64,000 nucleotides of DNA from the IMG/VR virus record IMGVR_UViG_3300032224_000679, positions 21,487-85,486 of that record, one strand, 5' to 3'. This DNA is from a virus. Below are positions 55,748 through 61,609 of this stretch, one piece after another; within the stretch, counting starts at the first letter, position 1, and each line of letters begins with the position of its first letter. A program made the position numbers and the translations under genes. The notes below the pieces were generated by a model. That model did not search any database and had not been told where the DNA came from. It saw only the letters and a program-made list of their open reading frames with translations.

Positions 55748-56987
55748 GTATTTCCCCATTAAGACTGATACTAGCTGTCAGTTAAAATGGAATTGGAGTA
55801 CTCTTTATCTTAATACGGGCGTGACTATGTCCTGTCATAGAACATCCGCCAGCGTATTAACGCCTGACAATTTTAATAATTTTCATAACACTGATATTAA
55901 GTTAGCCGACAGACGCAGTATGTTAAACGGCGAATGGCCTAGTTCTAGTTGCGGTTATTGTAAAAACATAGAGGATGCCGGGGGATACAGTGACAGGATG
56001 TTACATTTAAATGTTCCCGACATGTATCCCGCAGAACTAGACACTGATTTAACTGCTGTTAATGTTTCTCCAGTAATATTAGAAGTATATTTTGACAACA
56101 CCTGCAATTTAGGATGTTTGTATTGTTTTCCATCGTTAAGCTCTAAGTTAGCCGATGAGAATAAAAGATTTGGCGCCTTTGAAGTGGGAGAAATAAAATT
56201 ACTGCCCTTGGACCAAAAACACTATAAGTCACTGACACCATTGTTTTGGAAATGGTTGCCTGACAATTTTCATTCATTGAAACGAATGCATATATTGGGT
56301 GGTGAGCCTTTATTGCAAAAAGAGTTAGATATATTTTTATCCTTTGTTGAAGACAATCCTAATCCTAATTTGGAACTAAACATAATATCTAATTTAATGG
56401 TGCCAAAAGATAGACTAATAAACTACATATCCAAGATTAAAAAATTAGTAGTTGGTAGAAAACTAAAACGATTTGACATCACTGCTAGTATTGATTGCTT
56501 TGGTCCGCAACAAGAATATGTAAGATACGGACTTGACTTAGCAACGTGGCAAGATAACTTTGAATACATACTAAATCAAAAATGGATTAAGTTAAACATT
56601 AATCAAGTAGTAAACGCACTGACAATAAAAACTATGCCAGAATTGATTAATAAATTAAACGAATGGAAAAAGGTGCGACCAGTTGGGCATCATTTAACTG
56701 GCCCAATACAAGCAGATCATATGTCTGCAGAAATATTCGGAGCAGGAGTGTTTACAAAAGATTTTGAGAAAATTTTAAGTCTTATGGACACTAACACTGA
56801 CGATGAACGTATTGCCAAAAAGTACATGAGTGGAGTTTTTCAAGCAGTTGAAAACAAAAAGATTGACTTAGACAGGGTAAAACAGTTATTATTGTTCTTA
56901 GATGAAAAAGATAGAAGAAGGTCCACTAGTTGGCGGCCTTTATTTCCGTGGCTAACTGTTTACGAGGATATTGAACATGTGGTATAA
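55731..56987 (+). CDS. Radical SAM twitch-type protein 3 (418 aa)
   Basis: Start ATG 55731 (MTTKNKYFPIKTDTSCQLK) is preferred over 55698, which lies deep in the previous gene. SAM cluster motif CNLGCLYC near residues 122-129 (DNTCNLGCLYCFPSLSSKLA), GGEP in MHILGGEPLLQKEL, and N-terminal Cys pairs (VTMSCHRTSAS, SSCGYCKNIEDAGG). It is a third paralogue of the twitch family in this operon. The final bases overlap uvsY. Confidence 0.87.
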   Translation: MTTKNKYFPIKTDTSCQLKWNWSTLYLNTGVTMSCHRTSASVLTPDNFNNFHNTDIKLADRRSMLNGEWPSSSCGYCKNIEDAGGYSDRMLHLNVPDMYPAELDTDLTAVNVSPVILEVYFDNTCNLGCLYCFPSLSSKLADENKRFGAFEVGEIKLLPLDQKHYKSLTPLFWKWLPDNFHSLKRMHILGGEPLLQKELDIFLSFVEDNPNPNLELNIISNLMVPKDRLINYISKIKKLVVGRKLKRFDITASIDCFGPQQEYVRYGLDLATWQDNFEYILNQKWIKLNINQVVNALTIKTMPELINKLNEWKKVRPVGHHLTGPIQADHMSAEIFGAGVFTKDFEKILSLMDTNTDDERIAKKYMSGVFQAVENKKIDLDRVKQLLLFLDEKDRRRSTSWRPLFPWLTVYEDIEHVV

Positions 56988-57429
56988 TAAGGTAGTAGCA
57001 GATCTTGGCAACATACCTGCGTTCATTAATTACTATGAAGATGAACTAGTAGAAGCCAAATACGACTGTGGAGTCAAAGGTAACTTAGAAAAGAACATTG
57101 CTGGCTTGCCTGGCTTAACTGAACACAGATTTAATCAATTACAAGAAATTGAAGCTGTATTAAACTATCTAAACATACAGTTACGTAGGATTCGTAAAAA
57201 ACACTTTCAAAAGTATTTGGAAAATTATCCCAGAGCGCTGACCAGTAGGGATGCTGAAAAGTATGTAGACGGCGAAGATGAAGTCATCGATTTTGAAACT
57301 ATCATCAACGAAGTTGCACTGGTACGTAATAAATGGTTAGGCCTACTTAAAGGTCTAGAAAGCAAAAACTTCATGTTGGGGCATGTGGCTAGACTCAGAA
57401 CCGCAGGCATGGAAGATATTACTCTATAA
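56977..57429 (+). CDS. uvsY: Recombination mediator UvsY-like (150 aa)
   Basis: ATG 56977 with GAGG nine bases upstream is chosen. Helical protein with LTEHRFNQLQEIEAVLNYLN, RRIRKKHFQKYLENYPRALT, SRDAEKYVDGEDEVIDFET and INEVALVRNKWLGLLKGLES followed by RLRTAGMEDITL. This matches from memory the UvsY form of marine T4-like phages. UvsY helps UvsX displace gp32 from ssDNA. Sequence similarity to T4 UvsY itself is low, so uvsX/gp32 context carries weight. Confidence 0.75.
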   Translation: MWYNKVVADLGNIPAFINYYEDELVEAKYDCGVKGNLEKNIAGLPGLTEHRFNQLQEIEAVLNYLNIQLRRIRKKHFQKYLENYPRALTSRDAEKYVDGEDEVIDFETIINEVALVRNKWLGLLKGLESKNFMLGHVARLRTAGMEDITL

Positions 57430-57437
57430 GTATTGAT

Positions 57438-58196
57438 ATGAAAATTGTTGTAGTCAGCGGGGGATTTGACCCCTTACATTCCGGTCACATTGCTATGTTT
57501 AAATCTGCAAAAGCATTGGGCGATCGTTTATTAGTTGCAGTTAACAGTGATGCTTGGCTTGTTCGCAAAAAGGGCAGAGCATTTATGCCGTTGTTTGAAC
57601 GTACTGGTATCATAACTAACTTGTCCTGTGTAGATGAAATTGTCATGGGCTACGATGACAGCGACGGCTCCAGCATAGATGCGCTACGTAGAGTAAAAGA
57701 AAAATACCCCGACGATGAGATTATCTTTGCCAATGGCGGAGATCGCAATATGTTCAACATTCCAGAAATGGCTGTGGAAGGTGTAACTTGTAACTTTGGT
57801 ATCGGGGGAGTCCAAAAAGCTAACAGCAGTAGCTGGATACTGGAAGAATGGAAAGCACCCAAGACTGAACGAACATGGGGCCACTATAGAGTATTAAAAG
57901 AATACGGACCAACAGTCAAGCTCAAAGAACTTACAGTGGAACCTGGTCAACGTCTCAGTATGCAACGTCACGAAAAACGTGCAGAGCATTGGTTTGTGGC
58001 AGAAGGTACTGCCACAGTATACAGTATAGATTCCAGCACAGATGTTGAGCTATTGGGTACTTACGAACAGTTTCAGCATGTACATATTAACCGTACACAA
58101 TGGCATCAGTTATGCAACGAAACTGACGAGCCTTTGAAAATCATTGAAATACAGTACGGCGAAGACTGCGTTGAAACTGACATTGAGCGTCAGTAA
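57438..58196 (+). CDS. Nucleotidyltransferase-cupin fusion (252 aa)
   Basis: Residues 1-135 form a cytidylyltransferase-like domain: GGFDPLHSGHIAMF with the HxGH nucleotide-binding motif, VAVNSDAWLVRKKGR and IIFANGGDRN, as in glycerol-3-phosphate cytidylyltransferase and RfaE2/HldE. Residues 145-252 form a type II mannose-6-phosphate isomerase cupin: TWGHYRVLKEYG, EPGQRLSMQRHEKRAEHW, FVAEGTATV, NRTQWHQLCNETDEPLKIIE, with the metal-binding His/Gln/Glu set. The fusion suggests activated-sugar synthesis for glycan or LPS modification. Follows uvsY by eight bases. Confidence 0.85.
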   Translation: MKIVVVSGGFDPLHSGHIAMFKSAKALGDRLLVAVNSDAWLVRKKGRAFMPLFERTGIITNLSCVDEIVMGYDDSDGSSIDALRRVKEKYPDDEIIFANGGDRNMFNIPEMAVEGVTCNFGIGGVQKANSSSWILEEWKAPKTERTWGHYRVLKEYGPTVKLKELTVEPGQRLSMQRHEKRAEHWFVAEGTATVYSIDSSTDVELLGTYEQFQHVHINRTQWHQLCNETDEPLKIIEIQYGEDCVETDIERQ

Positions 58197-58282
58197 TAGT
58201 AGCGATACCCTTGGCGGTATGCTCGTGCTTGTTGCTCGCGATTGGCAATAATTGCCTTAACTACGCAATTTAAAAATTTCAT
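58190..58282 (-). CDS. 30-residue small protein in a two-gene minus-strand operon
   Basis: MKFLNCVVKAIIANREQQAR, then AYRQGYRYYY. A strong ribosome-binding site (AGGAAGG) lies seven bases before the ATG, and the start overlaps the upstream gene's stop as ATGA, which supports a real coupled gene. Amphipathic N-terminus, basic, Tyr-rich end; function unknown. Its end overlaps the convergent fusion gene by seven bases. Confidence 0.6.
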   Translation of the reverse strand: MKFLNCVVKAIIANREQQARAYRQGYRYYY

Positions 58283-58443
58283 ATTAACCCTTCCTTTTGT
58301 TGATCGTATTGATATTGACGTTGTAGGTGCTCGAGATCGGCAGCGTTTTGTGGATTTTTGCTGGCAATGTAACGTTCCATTCTGCTTTGATAGTCGCTTT
58401 CGGGAAACATTTCTGCCAGGCGTTCTAGTAATGTTCTTAACAT
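58279..58443 (-). CDS. 54-residue small protein, DUF3563-like
   Basis: MLRTLLERLAEMFPESDYQS, then RYIASKNPQNAADLEHLQRQ. The amphipathic start and an 'RYIA...DLEHLQRQY' end resemble short proteobacterial proteins of the DUF3563 type (from memory, uncertain). ATG 58443 with AAGGA upstream is chosen over a frame start at 58503. A late-type promoter lies upstream on the same strand. Confidence 0.65.
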   Translation of the reverse strand: MLRTLLERLAEMFPESDYQSRMERYIASKNPQNAADLEHLQRQYQYDQQKEGLI

Positions 58444-58472
58444 ATTTTTCCTTATCAGTGTTTCTACTGATA

Positions 58473-58479
58473 TATTTAT
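58473..58479 (-). promoter_or_regulatory. Late promoter of the small minus-strand pair
   Basis: The minus strand reads ATAAATA, 29 bases before ATG 58443, in the divergent gap with the gene at 58545. Confidence 0.5.
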
Positions 58480-58517
58480 CATGCATTGCGACATTTGAAA
58501 CAATATCTAAATTAAAA

Positions 58518-58524
58518 ATAAATA
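58518..58524 (+). promoter_or_regulatory. Late promoter
   Basis: ATAAATA 20 bases before ATG 58545, facing away from the minus-strand copy at 58473-58479. Confidence 0.5.
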
Positions 58525-58544
58525 CACAATAACCTAAAATAATC

Positions 58545-59774
58545 ATGACTGATATCCGCAAATTTATAGACATTGTTGCTGAAGATCCAGCAGATGTGCG
58601 ACAAGCAATCACTAAAAAAGTCGAAAAAATACCCGACGAAAGTGACCTAACAGACATCTTAAAATTTACCAACAAGTACAGCATTAAAAAAGATGTTGAA
58701 AAGTTTGCCACAGTAAGAGATTACAAAGGGCTGGTTAGTACTATATTCTTGCAAGCTCTAGCCAATGCAGAGTTAAGTGATGCTGAAGTTAAAAAATTCC
58801 TTAAGAAACTTAGCACTGATGGTATTTTGGATGAAAAGAAACTGCTGACTCCACGTAAAGTACATAGCTACGCAGAGCTAATTGATAAAGAATATCAGAA
58901 AACATTCAACGCAATTAAAGTTGATATCTTTGAAAAGATTGCTGGTAAGATTGGTGAAAAGGGTGATGTGGGTAAGGGCGAATACATGTTGGACATTATC
59001 AGTCCTACAGTTAATCGTCGTGGAGCTCCGGGCGACTTGGATATTGATGGTACTAAGATTGAACTTAAAGCTGGACAAAACGGACGTTTAGGTCCCGCAG
59101 GCAGTCAAGCACTGGTGGGACGTTTCGCTCGTGAATTTGCGCCTATTGTGCAAAAGATACAGCCCGATGTTAAAGTGCCAACATCCAACGATCAAATTTC
59201 GGATATTTTCAATCCTAAACTGAACATGAGTGCATTCACTGATTACTTTGACAACGACAGTAAAAAAGTCAAATTGGCGTTGAAAGCATTGTTACAGATG
59301 CATTATCCCAGTGTTAATGTCAATGACATAGTAAACAAAGTAGTTGGTAGCAATGGTGTTATAAACGGCAACGAGCTAAAGAAACAAATGCTTAAAAACA
59401 GTTTTGATGTTTATAAAGCAGACAAAGATTTTGATGGTGTAATTATCATGGACAGTGGTGTTACTGGATTCTTATATGTAAACAGTGGCGATGACTTAGC
59501 CGCAGTGGCTGATTCTTTGAGCGTAAGTTTTCCAAGTTGGACAGACACACAAGGTAACTGTATGAAAGTTACACTAACTGCTACAGCACTTAAATCAGCT
59601 GGTGCAGCCGCAGGTCTTGCACCCGCACCAAAAGCATCAAAGGTCAAAGATCCAGAAAAGTTGGCTGCACAAACACACAAAGTTTCTGGACTCAAACCGC
59701 AAGCGGCCAAAGCCGCCGCAAAATCTTTAGCAACCAAATCTAAAGAACCAAGTCCTTTACGTGCTCGCAGATAA
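58545..59774 (+). CDS. PD-(D/E)XK nuclease-like protein of unknown role (409 aa)
   Basis: Residues 140-185 contain KGEYMLDIISPTVNRRG, then APGDLDIDGTKIELKAGQNG. The glycine-Asp followed by I-E-L-K (D...ExK) after a conserved Glu is the layout of the PD-(D/E)XK nuclease active site. The N-terminus (TDIRKFIDIVAED) could be a prohead-protease propeptide (I-x-x-E). Residues 1-130 are helical and the last 50 are Ala/Lys-rich and basic (AAKAAAKSLATKSKEPSPLR), typical of DNA-binding tails. Whether it is a virion-carried or intracellular nuclease is undecided. Confidence 0.6.
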   Translation: MTDIRKFIDIVAEDPADVRQAITKKVEKIPDESDLTDILKFTNKYSIKKDVEKFATVRDYKGLVSTIFLQALANAELSDAEVKKFLKKLSTDGILDEKKLLTPRKVHSYAELIDKEYQKTFNAIKVDIFEKIAGKIGEKGDVGKGEYMLDIISPTVNRRGAPGDLDIDGTKIELKAGQNGRLGPAGSQALVGRFAREFAPIVQKIQPDVKVPTSNDQISDIFNPKLNMSAFTDYFDNDSKKVKLALKALLQMHYPSVNVNDIVNKVVGSNGVINGNELKKQMLKNSFDVYKADKDFDGVIIMDSGVTGFLYVNSGDDLAAVADSLSVSFPSWTDTQGNCMKVTLTATALKSAGAAAGLAPAPKASKVKDPEKLAAQTHKVSGLKPQAAKAAAKSLATKSKEPSPLRARR

Positions 59775-59777
59775 CTG

Positions 59778-59806
59778 TTGACACAAATTGCAATAGACTA
59801 TATAAT
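59778..59806 (+). promoter_or_regulatory. Consensus sigma70 promoter of the tRNA array
   Basis: TTGACA (59778-59783), 17 bases, TATAAT (59801-59806). The predicted start is about five bases before the first tRNA. Confidence 0.92.
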
Positions 59807-59817
59807 AGACACATGTT

Positions 59818-59894
59818 GCGCTTGTAGCTCAGTTGGTTAGAGCAGTGGACTCATAATCCATTGGTCGCGGGTTCAAGTCCCTCCGAGCGCACCA
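59818..59894 (+). tRNA. tRNA with CAT anticodon (Ile2 or elongator Met)
   Basis: Acceptor GCGCTTG/CGAGCGC, D arm GCTC-GAGC, anticodon loop CTCATAA, T loop TTCAAGT, encoded CCA. The TTGGTCGC-GGTTCAAGTCC side resembles bacterial tRNA-Ile2 (lysidine-dependent) more than tRNA-Met, but this is not decisive. Confidence 0.93.
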
Positions 59895-59901
59895 AGAATT
59901 T

Positions 59902-59987
59902 GCCAGAGTGGTGGAATGGTATACACAGCAGACTTAAAATCTGCCGCCCGCAAGGGCATACGGGTTCGAGTCCCGTCTCTGGCACCA
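59902..59987 (+). tRNA. tRNA-Leu(TAA)
   Basis: Acceptor GCCAGAG/CTCTGGC, anticodon loop CTTAAAA, a long class II variable arm (GCCCGCAAGGGC), T loop TTCGAGT, encoded CCA. Confidence 0.96.
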
Positions 59988-60032
59988 AACGTAAAACAAA
60001 ATAGTTAATTTTATCAATATTACCAAAGGTAG

Positions 60033-60061
60033 TTGACAAGAAAGACTAAATAACTTACAAT
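60033..60061 (+). promoter_or_regulatory. Sigma70 promoter of a short transcription unit
   Basis: TTGACA (60033-60038), 17 bases, TACAAT (60056-60061). Transcription would start near 60068 and end at the terminator at 60233-60262, giving an RNA of about 195 bases. Confidence 0.85.
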
Positions 60062-60071
60062 AGAAACTGTT

Positions 60072-60203
60072 ATGAAAATACAAAGATCCTTACATTCGTT
60101 TATTTGCATAGCCAAACAGGCAGGCGTTATGCCCGCTTATTGGTCAGCGATTAATCTAAGTAATGATCGCACACCAGAGGAATCCGGGGTCCGGGAAGGA
60201 TAA
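60072..60203 (+). CDS. Possible 43-residue ORF or part of a small RNA
   Basis: ATG 60072 opens MKIQRSLHSFICIAKQAGVM, then PAYWSAINLSNDRTPEESGV. The ATG lies only about four bases after the expected transcript start and has no ribosome-binding site. Internal complementarity (GGC-GTTAT-GCC, ATCC-GGAT) would also fit a regulatory RNA. Protein or sRNA cannot be decided here. Confidence 0.4.
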   Translation: MKIQRSLHSFICIAKQAGVMPAYWSAINLSNDRTPEESGVREG

Positions 60204-60232
60204 CAAGTACAAAAATACTTTAACTTCTAAGG

Positions 60233-60262
60233 ACCCCAGGCATAAACACCCTGGGGTTTTTG
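60233..60262 (+). terminator. Intrinsic terminator
   Basis: ACCCCAGG pairs with CCTGGGGT (8 bp, 9-base loop) followed by TTTTTG. It closes the short unit that starts at the 60033 promoter. Confidence 0.9.
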
Positions 60263-60280
60263 TTTATGTAATGAGGAAAT

Positions 60281-60439
60281 ATGAGAATAGGTAATAACAA
60301 TAGACAACATGAGTTTATTCGACAGCATACGCTAACACAGGAACAACGGCAACGTTTGATCCAAGATAAGTTAGAACGTGCTAGGCAAATTGCTCAAGCA
60401 GTTGTAAAGCGTGAGGTGGCTCTTCAAAGTCGTCGATGA
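60281..60439 (+). CDS. 52-residue basic helical protein
   Basis: MRIGNNNRQHEFIRQHTLTQ, then EQRQRLIQDKLERARQIAQA. ATG 60281 has GAGGAAAT directly before it, a strong ribosome-binding site. Gln/Arg-rich with a long amphipathic helix; possibly nucleic-acid or RNA polymerase binding, but no family is recognised. Confidence 0.6.
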   Translation: MRIGNNNRQHEFIRQHTLTQEQRQRLIQDKLERARQIAQAVVKREVALQSRR

Positions 60440-60454
60440 CCGCAAAGTGTGAAT

Positions 60455-60616
60455 ATGTGGAAACGAGGTCCACGTCCCGAACTTAAAACATGGGACAAAC
60501 GGGCGGACAGGATACATGAACGTGTGGCGAAAACGCACTTAGTAAGACTCCTGGGTAGGGTACTAACCCTATCATATCCTGTGGCAACACAGGGTATTCT
60601 AAAATGTATCAGATGA
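60455..60616 (+). CDS. Uncertain 53-residue ORF overlapping structured RNA
   Basis: MWKRGPRPELKTWDKRADRI, then HLVRLLGRVLTLSYPVATQG. It lacks a ribosome-binding site, and its 3' part is made of perfect RNA hairpins, so it may be non-coding. It could equally be a real small gene carrying a structured 3' end. Confidence 0.25.
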   Translation: MWKRGPRPELKTWDKRADRIHERVAKTHLVRLLGRVLTLSYPVATQGILKCIR

Positions 60617-60688
60617 CCAATACTACTTGCTCTCTTGACGAGTTCGGAGCCTCTTGTGTACACAAGCCCTGGTGCGTTTTAGAATACC
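60530..60688 (+). ncRNA. Structured RNA with pseudoknot-like long-range helices
   Basis: GGTATTCTAAAA (60593-60604) pairs perfectly with TTTTAGAATACC (60677-60688). AAAACGCAC (60530-60538) pairs with GTGCGTTTT (60672-60680). The two helices interleave. Inside are hairpins AGGGT-ACTA-ACCCT (60557-60570), CCTGTG-GCAA-CACAGG (60578-60593, GNRA loop) and the palindrome CTTGTGTACACAAG (60653-60666). It sits just before the omega promoter. A regulatory or stable RNA is likely; the class is not recognised. Confidence 0.55.
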
Positions 60689-60696
60689 AAATATAC

Positions 60697-60725
60697 TTGA
60701 CTGTCAACGAGTTATAGTATATAAT
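60697..60725 (+). promoter_or_regulatory. Sigma70 promoter of the omega gene
   Basis: TTGACT (60697-60702), 17 bases, TATAAT (60720-60725), 19 bases before ATG 60744. Confidence 0.88.
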
Positions 60726-60743
60726 ACGTTTTTTAAGGCAAAT

Positions 60744-60959
60744 ATGAAACATCCTCACGTTATGATTGATACAGACAAATGTGTTACTAACATTGGTAAC
60801 AGATTTGAATTAATTCTTGTTGCCAGTATTAGAGCAAGAGAACTTAGTAGAAAAACTCATACAGCAAAGGTTGTTACCCATAGTAAATCTATTGTGGCAA
60901 CACTGCAAGAAATTGAGGAAGGCCATATTGGTCGAGAGTACTTGAAAAAAGTTAGGTAA
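60744..60959 (+). CDS. rpoZ: RNA polymerase omega subunit homologue (71 aa)
   Basis: TNIGNRFELILVASIRAREL aligns with E. coli RpoZ '[20 protein letters not shown]', and SIVATLQEIEEGHIGREYL with 'TVIALREIEEGLINNQIL'. Omega wraps the C-terminal tail of beta-prime and aids RNA polymerase assembly and ppGpp response. The phage protein lacks the bacterial C-terminal extension (E. coli 91 aa). Start ATG 60744 follows a good promoter and AAGG; a frame start at 60654 would pass through the promoter. It lies within the tRNA array, seven bases before tRNA-Asn. Confidence 0.85.
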   Translation: MKHPHVMIDTDKCVTNIGNRFELILVASIRARELSRKTHTAKVVTHSKSIVATLQEIEEGHIGREYLKKVR

Positions 60960-60966
60960 GCAACAT

Positions 60967-61041
60967 TCCCTGGTAGCTCAGAGGTAGAGCAGCAGACTGT
61001 TAATTTGTTGGTCGGTGGTTCGAGCCCACCCCGGGGAGCCA
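60967..61041 (+). tRNA. tRNA-Asn(GTT)
   Basis: Acceptor TCCCTGG/CCGGGGA, D stem GCTC-GAGC, anticodon loop CTGTTAA on a weak G-T-rich stem (GCAGA/TTTGT), T loop TTCGAGC, encoded CCA. Confidence 0.95.
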
Positions 61042-61047
61042 AGTTTT

Positions 61048-61104
61048 AGGATACTAACAGCAAATTCAAAAATTTCACTGTTAATGAAACCAAAATAGTA
61101 TCCT
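61048..61104 (+). ncRNA. Minimal anticodon-arm element with Asn GTT loop
   Basis: Outer helix AGGATACT (61048-61055)/AGTATCCT (61097-61104), 8 bp. After the 5' strand comes AACAGCAA, then a perfect anticodon-type arm TTTCA-CTGTTAA-TGAAA (61073-61089) with the Asn anticodon. There is no D arm, T arm or CCA. It resembles an armless mini-tRNA or a bare anticodon mimic, and shares the CAGCAA plan with elements at 61610, 61739, 63266 and 63585. Confidence 0.65.
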
Positions 61105-61133
61105 GTTGTATTTTGAGTGATAAGTAAGAACAT

Positions 61134-61210
61134 GCCCCGGTGACGGAATTGGTATACGTGTTGGTCTTAGAAGCCAAATTTTAGGAGTTCGAGTCTCCTC
61201 TGGGGCACCA
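61134..61210 (+). tRNA. tRNA-Leu(TAG) lacking the class II variable arm
   Basis: Acceptor GCCCCGG/CTGGGGC, Leu-like D loop (GGAATTGGTATACG), anticodon loop CTTAGAA, T arm AGGAG-TTCGAGT-CTCCT, CCA. The variable region is only about five bases (ATTTT), whereas bacterial Leu tRNAs have a long arm, so this is a shortened form. Confidence 0.85.
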
Positions 61211-61217
61211 AGTTTAT

Positions 61218-61291
61218 GCGGGGTTCGTATAGTGGTAATACCTTAGCCTTCCAAGCTAATGCTGAGAGTTCGATTCTCTTACCCCGCTCCA
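61218..61291 (+). tRNA. tRNA-Gly(TCC)
   Basis: Acceptor GCGGGGT/ACCCCGC, D stem GTAT-ATAC, anticodon arm TTAGC-CTTCCAA-GCTAA, T loop TTCGATT, CCA. Confidence 0.96.
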
Positions 61292-61301
61292 TTTTGTAAG
61301 T

Positions 61302-61352
61302 GTATAACGCATCCTGCTGATAAGACAGGCACTGTTTATGAAAAAGTTGTAT
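61302..61352 (+). ncRNA. Small structured spacer element, possible relic of the tRNA-like family
   Basis: Outer pairing GTATAAC (61302-61308)/GTTGTAT (61346-61352) with two G-T pairs. Inside, CCTG-CTGATAAGA-CAGG (61313-61329) has a nine-base loop containing GAT. The spacer begins TTTTGTAAGTGT exactly like the element at 63266, but lacks its closing strand. Weak evidence. Confidence 0.3.
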
Positions 61353-61366
61353 GCTTTCAAAATTGA

Positions 61367-61442
61367 CGCGATGTATGGAAGTGGTCATCCGCTTGGTCTC
61401 ATAAGCCAAGAATCGCTGGTTCGAATCCAGCCATCGCAACCA
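61367..61442 (+). tRNA. tRNA-Met(CAT), initiator-like
   Basis: The acceptor starts C1 opposite A72 (CGCGATG .. CATCGCA), the unpaired first position typical of bacterial initiator tRNA. Anticodon loop CTCATAA on TTGGT/GCCAA, T arm GCTGG-TTCGAAT-CCAGC, CCA. It lacks the three G-C pairs of the initiator anticodon stem and the A11-T24 pair, so it is a hybrid. Confidence 0.85.
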
Positions 61443-61446
61443 TTTT

Positions 61447-61521
61447 GCTTCGTTAACTCAGTGGTAGAGTAGCGCCTTTACACGGCGAATGTCGGGAGTT
61501 CGACCCTCTCACGAAGCACCA
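61447..61521 (+). tRNA. tRNA-Val(TAC)
   Basis: Acceptor GCTTCGT/ACGAAGC, D stem ACTC-GAGT, anticodon loop TTTACAC, T loop TTCGACC, CCA. Confidence 0.95.
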
Positions 61522-61527
61522 GTTTAC

Positions 61528-61604
61528 CCGTGTGTAGCTCAGCCTGGTAGAGCTCTGCGTTTGGGACGCAGTGGTCGCATGTTCGAATCGTGTCACACGG
61601 ACCA
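61528..61604 (+). tRNA. tRNA-Pro(TGG)
   Basis: Acceptor CCGTGTG/CACACGG, D stem GCTC-GAGC, anticodon arm CTGCG-TTTGGGA-CGCAG, T loop TTCGAAT, CCA. Confidence 0.95.
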
Positions 61605-61609
61605 GTTTT

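Noticed and set aside
60424-60663. 79-residue minus-strand ORF
   Set aside because: Lies opposite structured RNA with no ribosome-binding site or recognisable domain.
61050-61060. TACTAACA, identical to the yeast intron branch-point consensus, in 61048-61104 and 61610-61722
   Set aside because: No spliceosome in the expected host; explained as outer helix plus CAGCAA motif of the tRNA-like family.
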